Assembly: GCA_963969595.1 (NCBI GenBank)
Contig: OZ018416.1
Coordinates: 5,782,065 to 5,846,064 of the forward strand
Length of the DNA: 64,000 nucleotides
DNA from: Neckera pumila
Taxonomy: Eukaryota > Streptophyta > Bryopsida > Hypnales > Neckeraceae
Reading direction: 5' to 3'
Of this stretch, positions 49,640-61,200 are shown in pieces. Position 1 is the first letter of the stretch. The number at the start of each line of letters is the position of its first letter. The position numbers and the translations under genes were made by a program. The notes below the pieces were generated by a model, which saw only the letters and a list, made by a program, of their open reading frames with translations, searched no databases and was not told the origin of the DNA.

Positions 49640-49790
49640 AATCCAAACACCACAAAACAAAGTCTCTGCACCCCTCCTTATAGAAAGCTTTCCAACAATA
49701 CCAAGAACGTAACCAAGGGACTCTTAATTTCTTAGATTGTATATTTCAACACATTAGACAAATAAACAAACAAACAAACGTAAGGTATAG
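49640..49790 (+). repeat. Dispersed repeat shared with 39131-39280, copy 2
   Basis: It carries the same ordered blocks as copy 1: CCAAACACCACAAAACAAAG, TGCACCCCTC, AAGCTTTC, TACCAAGAA, GGGACTC, an (ACAA)n run and TAAGGTAT. It is non-coding. Confidence 0.55.
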
Positions 49791-49799
49791 ATCCTAGAT

Positions 49800-51900
49800 G
49801 TACATATATATTGCAATTTTTGGCGCCGGAGTAGTGCCAATTGAAGGAAATTGAGCAATGTGGAATTGGAGAACGTAAATTTTTGTTGGGGTACATAACC
49901 TTCTCAAGAGTCATCTTCAAATGAGTTTGCAGTTATTCAAATGAAGCAGATCAAACTTAACCCACGAACAACGATGCAGCCATTTTCTAGTTAATGAATG
50001 AGAGAGAATCCTTTTGTGTAGGACAGAATATCAACTATTCATCCTCAAAATTTTGTGTGGAAAGAAAAGATCATGAACAATAGATTGACCTCCAATGAGC
50101 ACTTTTGTTTTTTTTAAAGTAGATGATGTCATACAGTGTCAAAAGGGATGATTTCTACGGTCACCAGCCCAGCGATCAAAGGTTAAGGAGTCTTCCAATT
50201 ATTTCTTCAGTGCTCCAATATTAGCTTTGGTTGTGAGCCATGGTTTACAAACACCAAAACGGTAACCAGATCAATGGCGATGAAGTCACATTCATCGATC
50301 TCTATCATTCGTTTTGTGAATGACCACGTCGTCATCTTGTTGTTGGTTCACAGTTGCTGCAAATTGCTTACAATCACGGACACATCTTCGTGTCCATTGC
50401 CTGGGCATGTTATGGGGATTTTGGACAAGACTGAGGGACTGTCTGTAGCTTTGGAACTTTCATGAGCTTCAAAAACACAAGTTACAAAATTGCACTTTCT
50501 ATGAGAATCTTTCAAAGTTACGAAGTGGCACTGACCGATTGGAATGCATCTTCGAATTCCTGATGCAGGCTCCAGTTGACATAATTTTTGAATAATTACA
50601 TTTGATGGGGGTATCCGTTTGTACAGTACCTTTTGGGCTCATTTTTTGGGAGACACAAAGTTCAGATTTGGGTGTCGGCATGGTACTACACCATGTCGGA
50701 TCGATGAATTTCTCTGATTGCAGTTTCTTTCCTTGCAATCTAAGATTTCTTTCTTCGTCTGTATGATTTCAGCCTTATCTGCCATGTATGCTCTTCCATT
50801 CTGTCCCAGGGCAGACATGTTTGCGCTCTAAATCGCATTCGCACTTGCGTTGTTGTTGTTGTAGCAGATTGAAGTACTTTCTTTGCCCGTGGTCATGTGT
50901 CAGGAATTCCCCATGACTACCAGTGACTAGCAAACGCTCTCTGAGGTTTTGGGTTTCGTGTTTGGCTGAAGCTCGTATTGGATCAATGATGATGACCGTA
51001 CACGATGCGAGCGTTGTATTTCTGGAATTGGGAAGCTGACAAATTATAATGGTCTGGTGGGTTGTTTGCAGTACTTCATTCATTCTGTTTGCCACATCAT
51101 GGGTTGTCTTTCAAATTATCAGTATCCGTATATATTCTTTGTTTGAATCTTTATTGCATTGAATGTGGATCATATTCACTTTCGAAAGGTTGGCTTAATG
51201 CACATTCCTCTACTGATGGTCTGACGGCCTACCCACTTCCCTTTTTCAGGTTCCCTTTTTAATGATTCGATTGCCTTATCTGACATATAGTGACATGACA
51301 GACAATGTGTCTAGCCCAAGCACACATTAAAAACTTCAAGTCGTGTAATTTATCATTGAGAGAATTTCTGTAAGTGATGGATAGATTTCAAGGAAATAGT
51401 TTGGGGCAACCTAAACAACCTGGAGAGTGCAATAATCCTGGACTTTTCTTGAAACCTAATTGGATTTGAATCTCGAGAGAGTTATTTCGACATTTGCAAG
51501 GTGCAAGATGTTCTACTAGTAATATGTTACTTTGTATGCAGGTTCGAATTTGGATATATTTAAATTCATAGCCGATCTAGGAATTTGACTACCAAGAGTC
51601 TGACTTGGCCGATTACGATTGGGATGGTGACCCCAAATTTATCATTTTCTATCGTAGTTGGAGGTGCAGGGAGTCACCGCCATGCCCTCAGTCCTGACGG
51701 CCATGAGGGACGTGGGGCTCAGTCTTGCAAGGCGACTAGTTGCTACATTTTAAATCAACGCCTCTTGAGGTCCATTAATTCTACTCTTGCGAAATTGCTA
51801 AATGCATTCTGCTATTTCCAGATTGCTGTCTACTGCTAAAATCGCCAGCTTCTAAATGCAACTTTGATTCCATTCTCCAAAAGCAATATGGCAAGTGTTG
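49800..51900. other. Genic-looking stretch without an assignable gene
   Basis: Composition is close to that of genes. Candidates are weak: a plus-strand 63-codon frame at 50274-50465 with a hydrophobic middle (VVILLLVHSCC), and minus-strand frames at 50775-51095 and from ATG 50785 (MADKAEIIQTKKEILDCKER...). None could be joined into a phase-consistent gene or matched to a family. Confidence 0.3.
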
Positions 51901-52002
51901 AAGAGGAACAATCGTACAGACGCGAAATAACGAGAGTACATCGAGATCACCATTTCCCTGTCATCACACTCTCCATTACTTCTGTTGAACTAGTGTACAA
52001 CG

Positions 52003-53544
52003 ATGACTAGAAGCTCGATCGAACTAGAATCCTACGCCGCAATTCTTTCTTGCAACAACTTCAATTTCCTTAAATTGGCGACATGTCATTACTTTGGCGT
52101 GGTTCAGGGCGCGCATCCTGAACCCCAAATCTATACCTTTCCTGAAATGTGGCGTGAAATTGTGAAGATGTATGTCACAGTTTTTGGCTAAGCGAATATC
52201 GCCAATGTTACATAATAGACGCTCAACGATCTTACTGAAATGCATGCGATTAGAAGACGCCGCTACAGGTGAGAACTCCTGCAAAATTTCAAAGAGAAAT
52301 TCTGTAGCTAGTACGCGTACGTTGTTAATCCTGCAGCTTCAGTGGTCAGGATATTCTGATCCCGAACATTCCTTGACAACGGATTAATATGCGTTTCTCG
52401 GTATTACCTTGACTAACTAGATTGTAAGTGCTGCAGGTTGGTTCCTTCGACGTGGAAGCTGAATTATCTGACATCCTCGGTTTCGTGGTTGCCGAGGAGC
52501 CTTTTACTACGGAAGACATTCCCAACGTTGAAAACATCGGCAGAAAGCCTAACGAGGTTAGTACCTTAACTACTTGCTGGCCTCACAGTCTAAAAGGTTC
52601 ATTAGCTATGCTGTCGGGAGGCAATCCTGAAAGGAGACTTCAAAACTCTACAATCTACATGAGCTGAGGGCTACTATTTTTTAGGAGAAACTGAGACTCC
52701 ACATCACGCGGGGCCCAAAATGTAATGAAGGGAAGGAATCTCACAGTGGAAGTCGAACATTTTAACACCCTTATTGGAGATTCTGTACTATAAAACATGA
52801 AGATAGCTAGCGGGTGTAAGAGCTGTCGACTTCTAGGACAAGATAATTTCCCTGTTTCTTTCCATTCTGAGCATCTTGCAATTCTGAGCCCGGGACTAGA
52901 GCTTTCACATTGCATTTGAGAACACACTGCCTCTTATTGCCGAAGAGAAACCTGGCACTGACACCCTCTAGTATATTCGCCATACCTTGGTGTCGTTGAT
53001 GCGACCAGCTTTGCTCGAGGCATCCATATCAAGGAGGCTCATAAGAGTTCCAACACCCCGAATCTACTTTCCGAAGCTTGTCCGAGAATTCATTCTTATT
53101 GCACAATTAGAAGTACTTTCGCCATACCTTCGTTTCTGAAGATGCAGCCGCCTTGGTTGTGGAGTCATGAGATTCACGGAGTACCAGTAACTATCGAAAT
53201 TGCAGTCCAAATCCGAAGTGCGGAAGCCAAAGCCGGGCATGACACGGGAAAGGGTCCTGCGGCAGCCCGAGTGCAGAGTGCCGCTGCATTCAACCTGCGT
53301 GAGAATGTTGTGGCTCCGGTGGGCACCAAACATATCGGCACTTAAGCGCGGTGTGCTCGGTGGCAAATCACAGAAATTGCAGAGCCGTATCCTTGTCGAC
53401 CACGGAGCCATCACTCATGCGCGCCAGAAAACAGCTTTGAGCTGTTCATCTCGATTAAAACTCCTTCAGCAGTTCCAGAAACGCGTGCGGAAATTTGTCA
53501 TCAAAATTTTCAAGGCTTGCCACTGCGGACGTTCCATTTGCTGA
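52003..53544 (+). CDS. Unidentified spliced gene, possibly decayed
   Basis: The best exon is about 52438-52557: acceptor CTGCAG, then VGSFDVEAELSDILGFVVAE and EPFTTEDIPNVENIGRKPNE, then donor GAG/GTTAGT. A likely earlier exon ends at ACAG/GTGAGA near 52268. From about 52961 to 53345 a ~127-codon frame stays open (…VVDATSFARGIHIKEAH…, Ala-rich GPAAARVQSAAAFNL) and ends in TAA. A different frame then continues, basic and open, to 53544 (…LKLLQQFQKRVRKFVIKI…). The frame change near 53340 may be an intron edge or a frameshift. I do not recognise the protein. The opposite strand also has a long frame at 53064-53414, so strand is supported mainly by splice and polyadenylation signals. Confidence 0.35.
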
Positions 53545-53559
53545 CCAAGCTCTATGGAG

Positions 53560-53660
53560 ATTAGAGATAGCTTTTTTTCTTTTTTTCTTTTGTCAGATCA
53601 AAAGAGTCTAGTGTAGCTAGATTTATGTATGTGTAAATCTACCAATAAACAATTGACCGT
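53560..53660 (+). terminator. Probable 3' UTR with AATAAA polyadenylation signal
   Basis: A T-rich stretch (53570-53595) is followed by AATAAA at about 53645, 100 bp after the stop at 53544. This fits a plant plus-strand 3' end. Confidence 0.4.
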
Positions 53661-54943
53661 TTACAACCATTTTCTACCTAAGTTGAGGACTAAACACGAT
53701 GTTAGGTTACGTTGTGGATGCAAGGTTGGGCAAATATGATGACAATCTTCATGTTAGTTTCCGTCACATTCTTCGAGGGATCTGCTATCAGAAGTGAAGC
53801 GTCAATTGTTCTGCCAATCGAATTAATGTACTGTCAATTGAACTAATGCACATGTGAAGTTCCGCTGTTCGGAAACTCGTGAAATTGGGGACTCATAGGC
53901 GGAGAATTGAATGGCATAGGCCGAGTACGAGGGTGGTCCTTTTGAAGATGCATGTATTTGAGAGCTGGAATTGTAGCGCAACCTCTCTGCCGTCCAAAGC
54001 TTCATCCTCCTGCATATTAAAAACCGTTCAAAAAGCTCAACATTGTTGGCTGCAGTCAAAGAAAAACTTTTGTTCACTTAAGTCATGGACTAGGAATATG
54101 AATTGGGTTGTGGATTAGGATTTTCACTTTTTAGATCCTGATTTACTAATCCGGCATTGCACTTAGTGTGAATTTGAGTTCAAAAGGATGGAATTTGGTT
54201 GAAAATTCACCATTTCATAATGTCAATGAATTTCACCATGATAATTCTGCATTAGCAAAAAGGTTCATTTATTATTTTATAATATAAGGGAACACTTTTG
54301 GATTGCCATTGGAACCATGTAGGAAATGAAGCCAGAGCCATATAACATTCAAAAGAACAAGAATATCAATGAACATCCTCAATAGGGAGATATGATCTAA
54401 ATTTTGCTTTGACAGCATATAATGTCTCATTTTTTAATACATAAGTAACTATGTGTAGTGACCAAGGGATCTACAATGGGCTTCCTACCTTACATTGCAA
54501 CAAATGCTTCTACAATATGCATTCATAAATCAAATGTGGTTTTTAGAATCTTTTATGAATTGTTATATTATAAATTGCTTATATAATAAGGAAGGATGAA
54601 TCATTACATACAAAGGTCAAAAGTGGTCAATGGATGATTTTCCAGATATTGTAGAGATGAAGAATGGACCTATCAATTTATAAATCAAATCATTTTTGAC
54701 AAATACCTTTAGCTAGTGATAGTTCTTGTCCTTTCAAAGTTAAGAGATTATTTTGATTTAGATTCAAGATTTAAGAACAATAGAATATGCATATAGATAA
54801 GTCACCAATCCTATTTATAAGACAACCTTGGTAGTACAATAGGGGAAGTTACAACAATATCACTACCCTTGATTCCTCTAGTTTGATGAACACCTAGGCG
54901 TGGCTCATTTTGATTCAATAAATTACTTTTCTTCCGCCAACTA
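53660..54943. other. Intergenic, no gene seen
   Basis: Short frames at 53823-54118 on both strands overlap and lack motifs. The rest is AT-rich. Confidence 0.4.
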
Positions 54944-57017
54944 TGGTAGTATGCTCTTAAAGCAACCATTTAAGCCTATCAAACTCATCATTGACAGTAA
55001 TAGATATTTCAAACAACATATCATTCATCCTAAATAGGGGTAGCATTTAGAATATACACTAGAAGAAACCCGTGTTTTTTTTTATCCCTGGATTCTGCGT
55101 GCTGATGTCCCGACTGGTGTCTTGAAATGTCCATGTAGACGTCCAAAAACTCGCATTGCTCAAGACTCGGGTTTGACATCAGGTTTGACGTCGAACATCA
55201 GCATGCTAAAGGCCCTGATGTCCAAAAAACATGGGTCAACGGGGTCCTCAAAGGCCGTCATGTGGCTGCCACCTAAGTGCCACATGTGCACGGGCAGCCA
55301 CGTAGGAAACTTTTTCATTCATTTTGACCATGACGTGGCATTTGAGGTGGCGGCGGAAAAAATGACGTAGCATCCAGCAAGGATGACGTGGCATGCCATG
55401 TCAGCATATTTTTTTGTTATCTAAGAATTTCCTTACTATCTTTGAAGATGTCAACATAGACATCTATACGTTTTCTGAGACATCAACTCAGACGTCCAGA
55501 CGTTTTCATAGACGTATTTTGAAACATCACCTTAGACGTCCAAATTTCTTGTGACATCATTGTAAACATCTACTTTTCATCATGAATACCTCTGGCAATG
55601 TTTGATATGATCTAGAAGAACAAAATGATGTCACATTAAACATTCATAGAATAGAATGGACTATTCAACATGATGTTAATATGGACAGTCTCACATGTCT
55701 CATATGATGTCCCTCATGCATGTCAGAATGTTCAATATAACATGTCATATACAATACACCATACATTATACAGCATACATAATATACCATACATTATTCA
55801 TCATACATCATATACCAACATAATACGCCATACAAAATACATTATAATTGGCAATTATGTCACATGGCTTCAAAAAGCTACTTGATGTGAGTTTATGGAG
55901 GGGAAAAGACGAGCTCCTCATACAAGTGGAGTGGTAGAGGGGAAGACAAACTATATGGGACATTGAAAACACTGAATTTAAATTTTGGTGGAGCAGTACA
56001 CAAACGTCCAGCAAGATGTTTTTTGCATGTCTCAAAGGCCGCTTTGATGACGTCTCTATAGATGTTATACCAACTGTAACTTTGTTTTTTAAAACATCTA
56101 GAAGTCTATAAAAACATACAAGAAAACATCTCAATGTTTTATAAGATGTCTTTAGTAACATCTCTACATCTACTTAGACATCTCCAATATAAGTGTAGAA
56201 AACGCAAAGATGGGCTCTTTATACAAGTGGAGTGGTATAGGAGAAGACAAACTATATGGGACATTGAAAACACTGGATTTAAATTTTGGTAGAGTAGCAT
56301 ATAGACGTCCAATAGAATGTTTTTTGTATGTCTCAAAGGCCACTCTAATGATGTCTCCATAGACGATATACCAATTGTGACTATGTTTTCTAAAACATCA
56401 AGAAGTCTACAAAAATATCCAAGAAAACATCTCAACGTTTTATAAGATGTCTCCAGTGACATCTCTACGTCTACTTAGACATCTCCAAAATAAGTGTAGA
56501 AAACGCAAGAAAGCAGCCCCGCTATGCTGATGTGGCATGCGACGTCAGCATAATTTATGCCATGTCAACTAATTTACACGTGGCATGCCATGTCATATGC
56601 CACGTCATCTTATTTTCTCCAAAAGCTGCGCGGAGGCTGCCTAATTCCGTTTTTTTAACCTTGGTCAGACTTTTATCCAAGGAAAAAGTGATTTTCAAAA
56701 AATTACCCTCGAAATTTTTCCCCCAAAGTTGACGTGGCCATCTATGTTTTTGCAGACGCCTTGTTGGACATCAGTGAGTCTTTAAAAATGTCTTCAAAAA
56801 TCTCAATGTCTTTGGTAATACCAATTGGTTCCATTCAAATTTTCTGCAGTCATCTGAAACATCCTTGGAAATTTATCCTAAATTGCAATCCTCTTCTTTA
56901 TTGTCTTGATGTCTCAACGGACATAGTATGTTAGGCCTTGGACATCGCATCTTTTGGGCAGACATAAAAAAAAAAAAGGTTTCTTCTAGTGATAGTCACT
57001 TTTAGAACAAACTACCT
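54944..57017. mobile_element. 'TAAGGTAGTCT'-family MITE interrupted by a CACTA element
   Basis: The left part (54944-55053, 'ggtagtatgctcttaaagc', 'aatagatatttca', 'taaataggggtagcattt') and right part (from 56992, 'gtcacttttagaacaaactacc') together follow the intact MITE at 18049-18182. The CACTA element 55057-56991 sits exactly between them. The outer inverted repeats are imperfect. Confidence 0.6.
55057..56991. mobile_element. Non-autonomous CACTA transposon, 1,935 bp
   Basis: It begins CACTAGAAGAAACC and ends GGTTTCTTCTAGTG, a 14-bp perfect terminal inverted repeat, with 3-bp target duplication ATA/ATA (55054-55056 and 56992-56994). Many short GACGTC/AGACATC motifs in both orientations resemble the subterminal repeats bound by CACTA transposases. 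Inside, a ~301-bp unit is tandemly repeated (landmark TACAAGTGGAGTGGTA at 55921 and 56222). No transposase frame is present. The two similar minus-strand frames at 55808-56161 and 56139-56462 merely reflect that duplication. Confidence 0.88.
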
Positions 57018-57640
57018 CAATGGAAGATTTTGTACTTGTCATTTGAGAAGAATAAACTTTCTCTGGATTTGCTTATAGGGCTAGCTGGCACGCAACTGTA
57101 ACTCCATCTAAATAATGAGAAAGTGTGGTCCTTAAAATAATATGTGACGAGTAGTAGGTCACAAGGACAAATTGAGATCACACCGTCACACTATGGTTCC
57201 TTCAATGAATATTGAGTATTGAAGAACATACGATCATTGATTAGGTTTTTGTGTGCAACTTTATGAATGCTATATAATTATTCAATCATCAATTGTTTTC
57301 TTGTTTTATAGAGATCACTAGGTTAGTTTACAAAAAAATGGCCCATTTATATAGGGAATTCTACTATTTTAATTTTTTTCCTTCAAAAACATGATTTTGA
57401 CAATGAACCTCAATTTCTTTTGCTTTTGAGCAAAACTGAAAAACCAAAGTTTCTATTGAAGTGTGGTTTCTACTTGTTTGAAACTTTTGAAACTTTTCTT
57501 TAAAAAAGTGTTTTACTGAAGCTTGAAGTTGAAGGTCTAAAATCATGTTTCTAAATTCAGAATGATACATAAGTTTACCATAATTTTTCATACTATATTA
57601 TACTTCTATTATAAAAAATTTAGAATTTGGAGTTATGTTT
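57018..57640. other. AT-rich intergenic, no gene seen
   Basis: Only low-complexity frames are present. Confidence 0.4.
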
Positions 57641-58366
57641 TATAGGATGACTGTACGAAACACCTGCTAATTTTGTTGCATTTTATAGTACTCCTGCTTT
57701 TTTATTTTTGTAGTATATTAAATTAGATAAAAGAAACTCTAGAAATATAGCCAATGTATACACCTATAAGATGAAGGTAACCACCAAAGGAAAATCATAG
57801 AAAAAATTTTAAGTAAGAAAACTAAAAAAGTGCCAAATCTCAAGAAATACATACTTTGATGGTTTGATTAGGAAAAAATAGGAAAGAACTTAAATAAAAA
57901 AATAAAAGTGGACATTTGTAACAACTCTATGGAGATGGTCAATCACTTAAAAAATAGCAAAATAGCTTTTTACATGTTTTAAAATGCAAGTAAAAAGGGG
58001 TCAACTTTGTGGACTTAGATTGCACAATATATAACTAATTATTTCTAGAAATCTTTTGAGCTGTAGCTGAAGGTGTATTACAAGACTATCCCTTCCAAAT
58101 TTCATCTCCAAATTTATTTCTTTAGATACTACTTTGTTCCTAGAAAAAAAAGTTGGCAAGTGTGATATAAAATAGGAGGCAATTTTTGGATAGTAAAACG
58201 TTTTTAAAAAACTCCAAAAATTAAACAAGGTGTATAATATCATGAGTACATTTGCCTATAAATTTGAGTCATTTGGAGCCAAAATACAAAAGTTATAGCC
58301 AAAAAATAAATCAGCTTGCAACATGTGACAAAGAACAGTACAGGTGTTTTGTACATTATCTTATAG
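57641..58366. mobile_element. Possible inverted-repeat element, 726 bp
   Basis: TATAGGATGACTGTACGAAA-CACCTG at the left matches, inverted, CAGGTG-TTTTGTACATTATCTTATAG at the right, with one indel and a few mismatches over ~26 bp. It has no coding content, and no target duplication could be defined. Confidence 0.4.
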
Positions 58367-60014
58367 TTGAAATTAATTAATTCATTGAATTGAAGTTCAT
58401 TTCAAGTTTTTACAAAAACACTTATAAATTTTATGATATATATTGGAAATGTAATTTCCTCTAAGAAATAAATTAAAACACTTCCTTCATAAATAGAAAA
58501 AAAATGGAGGATGCAAAGGTGAAGGTTTTGCTTGAGGTTTTGACATTTGACTAAATCATAGTATTTGTGTGTCTGTTTATCCAAAGATAACCTAGAAACA
58601 TTTAAGTATTATTTTTGTTCCGTTTGGATGATTTTAGGGAGGCCTATTGGATAAAAAAAGACAATTTTTTGTTCACTTTGAAGGTGGATAGTTTCTTGAA
58701 TTCATTTTAATTTAATGGAATTGAAAATTTCTTTGTTGTGGTATATTTTGACTTTTTGAAATAAAAAGATATTTAATCCATAGATCAACATGTAATGTAT
58801 CTTAGCAACTTCAAACTCATGGCTCTTGATGTGAATTTGAACCATTAAAATGGCCATTTTTTGAATTTTGGTTAAACTAATGAAATGAGGTTAATTACAA
58901 AGAAAATATGTTCCATCATATTCTATACTATTAAGTACCTATGGAGAAGTCTTCTTATTTTTTCACATCAATGAATTGTCTTCATCTTTTAACCCCAAAA
59001 GTAATATTCACTTTAACTTATTACAAAAACATTTGGAAACTTATGACTTCAAGATAATATATTTTTTTATTACTTAAAAATGAAAATGAAAATTTTGAGC
59101 TTAAATAGACATAATACAGGTTTATAAATAGATCTTATTATTCAGTACCATGGTAATAGGATTGCTTTTTTCAAGAATAACCCTACAACGGATGAGGAGC
59201 TAAATTTGACTTCTATATGACATTCAAATCTATTAGAAGATATAAACAACAAACCTTCTTCCAATTTTCTTTTTATGATGGTCCACTTGTTCTTTATTGT
59301 TGTCATGTCACTAAACTAGGCAATACGCATCTAATGAGTCTCGACATATTCTATGTCATGTAGAATCAAAACTTAGTATATAATGGAGTTGGAGGGTGAA
59401 GAAGAATAAGAGACATAGTTGAGTTGAGCACCTCTTTCAATATCTCTTTTCTATGGTTGGGTGGCAAGGAACCCTTTCTTCTTACTTTTTGAAAAAGTGC
59501 TAAAATCCCTAAAATTTGGTGAAGCATTATATTTCTACATTTATCCATCTTTTGGACCAAAAAATACTTTTCAACCATATTCATGCACTTTTCATCTAAA
59601 TTTGGTGACTTCATTTACATTTTTAATACAAATGGAAAAAGAATTTGTGAACAAAGATTACTTTTATCAAACAAAAAATCGCCACTTATTTTGAAATGGT
59701 AAAACCTGGCCCCATCGTGCCCCCCAAAAGGGCTAGTGACAAGTTATCCTCTCACATAATTTATATTTTATTCTTATAATTTAACAAATGCATTTGGTAA
59801 ACTCATCAATTTAAGAACAAAATCATAAATTAGATCAGATTTTCAATCAATTGAACTTCTTTTTATCTATTTACATACTACGGCCTATAGCAACAAGTGA
59901 TTTTACTGTTGTAAAAGACAAAAAAACATTTGTTCCATCCATCCACTTATAATGTCATATGGATATATCTAAAATTTGCCCTTGCTCATGAACAAATTAC
60001 TACACCTTTTTTTT
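58367..60014. other. AT-rich intergenic, no gene seen
   Basis: Frames at 59366-59694 on both strands overlap and are low complexity. No repeat boundary was recognised. Confidence 0.4.
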
Positions 60015-60345
60015 TTGTTCATCAAATTCTTTTTGGAAGACCCTCCATGGTGTTGATACCATGGAGATTTATTAGATAAAATAAATAAATTTCTATTTTA
60101 CAAAATTTGGGCATAGAGCATTCCAACATTGAACTTTGTTTGGTGTGAATTTTGAATCTTTTTATAGATTTTTTTGAAAAGGAAAGATGGGCATATAGAT
60201 ATTTCCTACATATCACTGCAATGAAAATTTGAAAATTTCTTTGCCACTTTTTTTGAGTAAATTATCATGCAAAACCCTAAAAAAGTAAAAATTGATTTAA
60301 AAATTCACCAAAGATGGACTTTTTTTTTTTTGATTTGAAATTTGA
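60015..60345 (+). repeat. Long direct repeat, copy 1
   Basis: It shares, in order, CACCATGGAGATTTATT... (as 'accatggagatttatt'), 'tttacaaaatttggg', 'ttgtttggtgtgaattttga', 'ttttttgaaaagga' and 'aattatcatgcaaaacc' with 63294-63625. Both copies are in the same orientation. Confidence 0.6.
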
Positions 60346-60437
60346 GTTTTTTTCTATTTTGTGTAAAAATGTAACAATTATTGTATATGCCAAAAAATAC
60401 TACTAGTAATTATGTTTGAGGTATTATAGGCAACAAG

Positions 60438-61200
60438 CACTAGAAGAAAGCCACATTCTTTTGTGACAAGGCCACGCACGTTGACAAATGTCTAATCAAA
60501 CGTGGATGTCTAGGAAAATCCATTAAGACTAACAGGACAAAAATACAAGAAAGTTTAAAAAAAATATAACTTGTTTTTAGAGCGATGTCACACTTAAACG
60601 TCTAGATGTTTTTTGAAATGTTTTTTAAAATGTCAACTTAGACGTATGCCATACATAGCATACTATACAAAATAGGCCATATAAAATAAACCATATAATG
60701 TACATTATACATCATACACAGTACAAAATAGGCCATACACAATACATTGTACACCATATACCATATATTGTACACCGTACACAATATGCCATACATTGTA
60801 CACTATACAATACACCGTATTGGCATTATGTCGCATGGCTTGAAAAGCCACTTATTATAAGTATGTTGACATAACAAGACAAGCTATTTATACAAGTGGA
60901 GAGGTAGGAGGGAAGACAAAGCATATGGGATATAGAGAATAAAGAGATTGTATTTTCTAAAAAAACATTTAGACATCTCAGTTGACGTCTCTGTTGATGT
61001 CTACAAAAATAGTGCTAATTAAAATTCTCAGTTGACGTCTTCATTGATGTCTCAAAAATAGTGCTAAAATTATCACTATGGCATCAAAGTGTGTTGACAT
61101 GGCATGCCACTTCATCCTCATTGAATGCCATATCATTGAAATGTCATGTTAGGTGCCATTTTTTTAAGAGGTGTGCCATGTGGCTACCTTTCCTTTGTTT
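60438..61200 (+). mobile_element. Truncated CACTA element, same family as 55057-56991
   Basis: It begins CACTAGAAGAAAGCC. It contains the same GACGTC-type motifs, the 'catacattatac' stretch (60650-60830) and the 'tttatacaagtggag' block found in the complete element. No TAGTG end was found, so the right end, placed only approximately, appears lost. Confidence 0.6.

Noticed and set aside
53064..53414. Minus-strand 116-residue frame
   Set aside because: It is antisense to a longer plus-strand open stretch that has upstream splice-bounded exons and a downstream AATAAA. It remains the main alternative there.
55808..56462. Two homologous minus-strand frames (117 and 107 residues) as a gene family
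   Set aside because: They are similar only because the 301-bp unit inside the CACTA element is duplicated. There are no motifs and they run across repeat borders.
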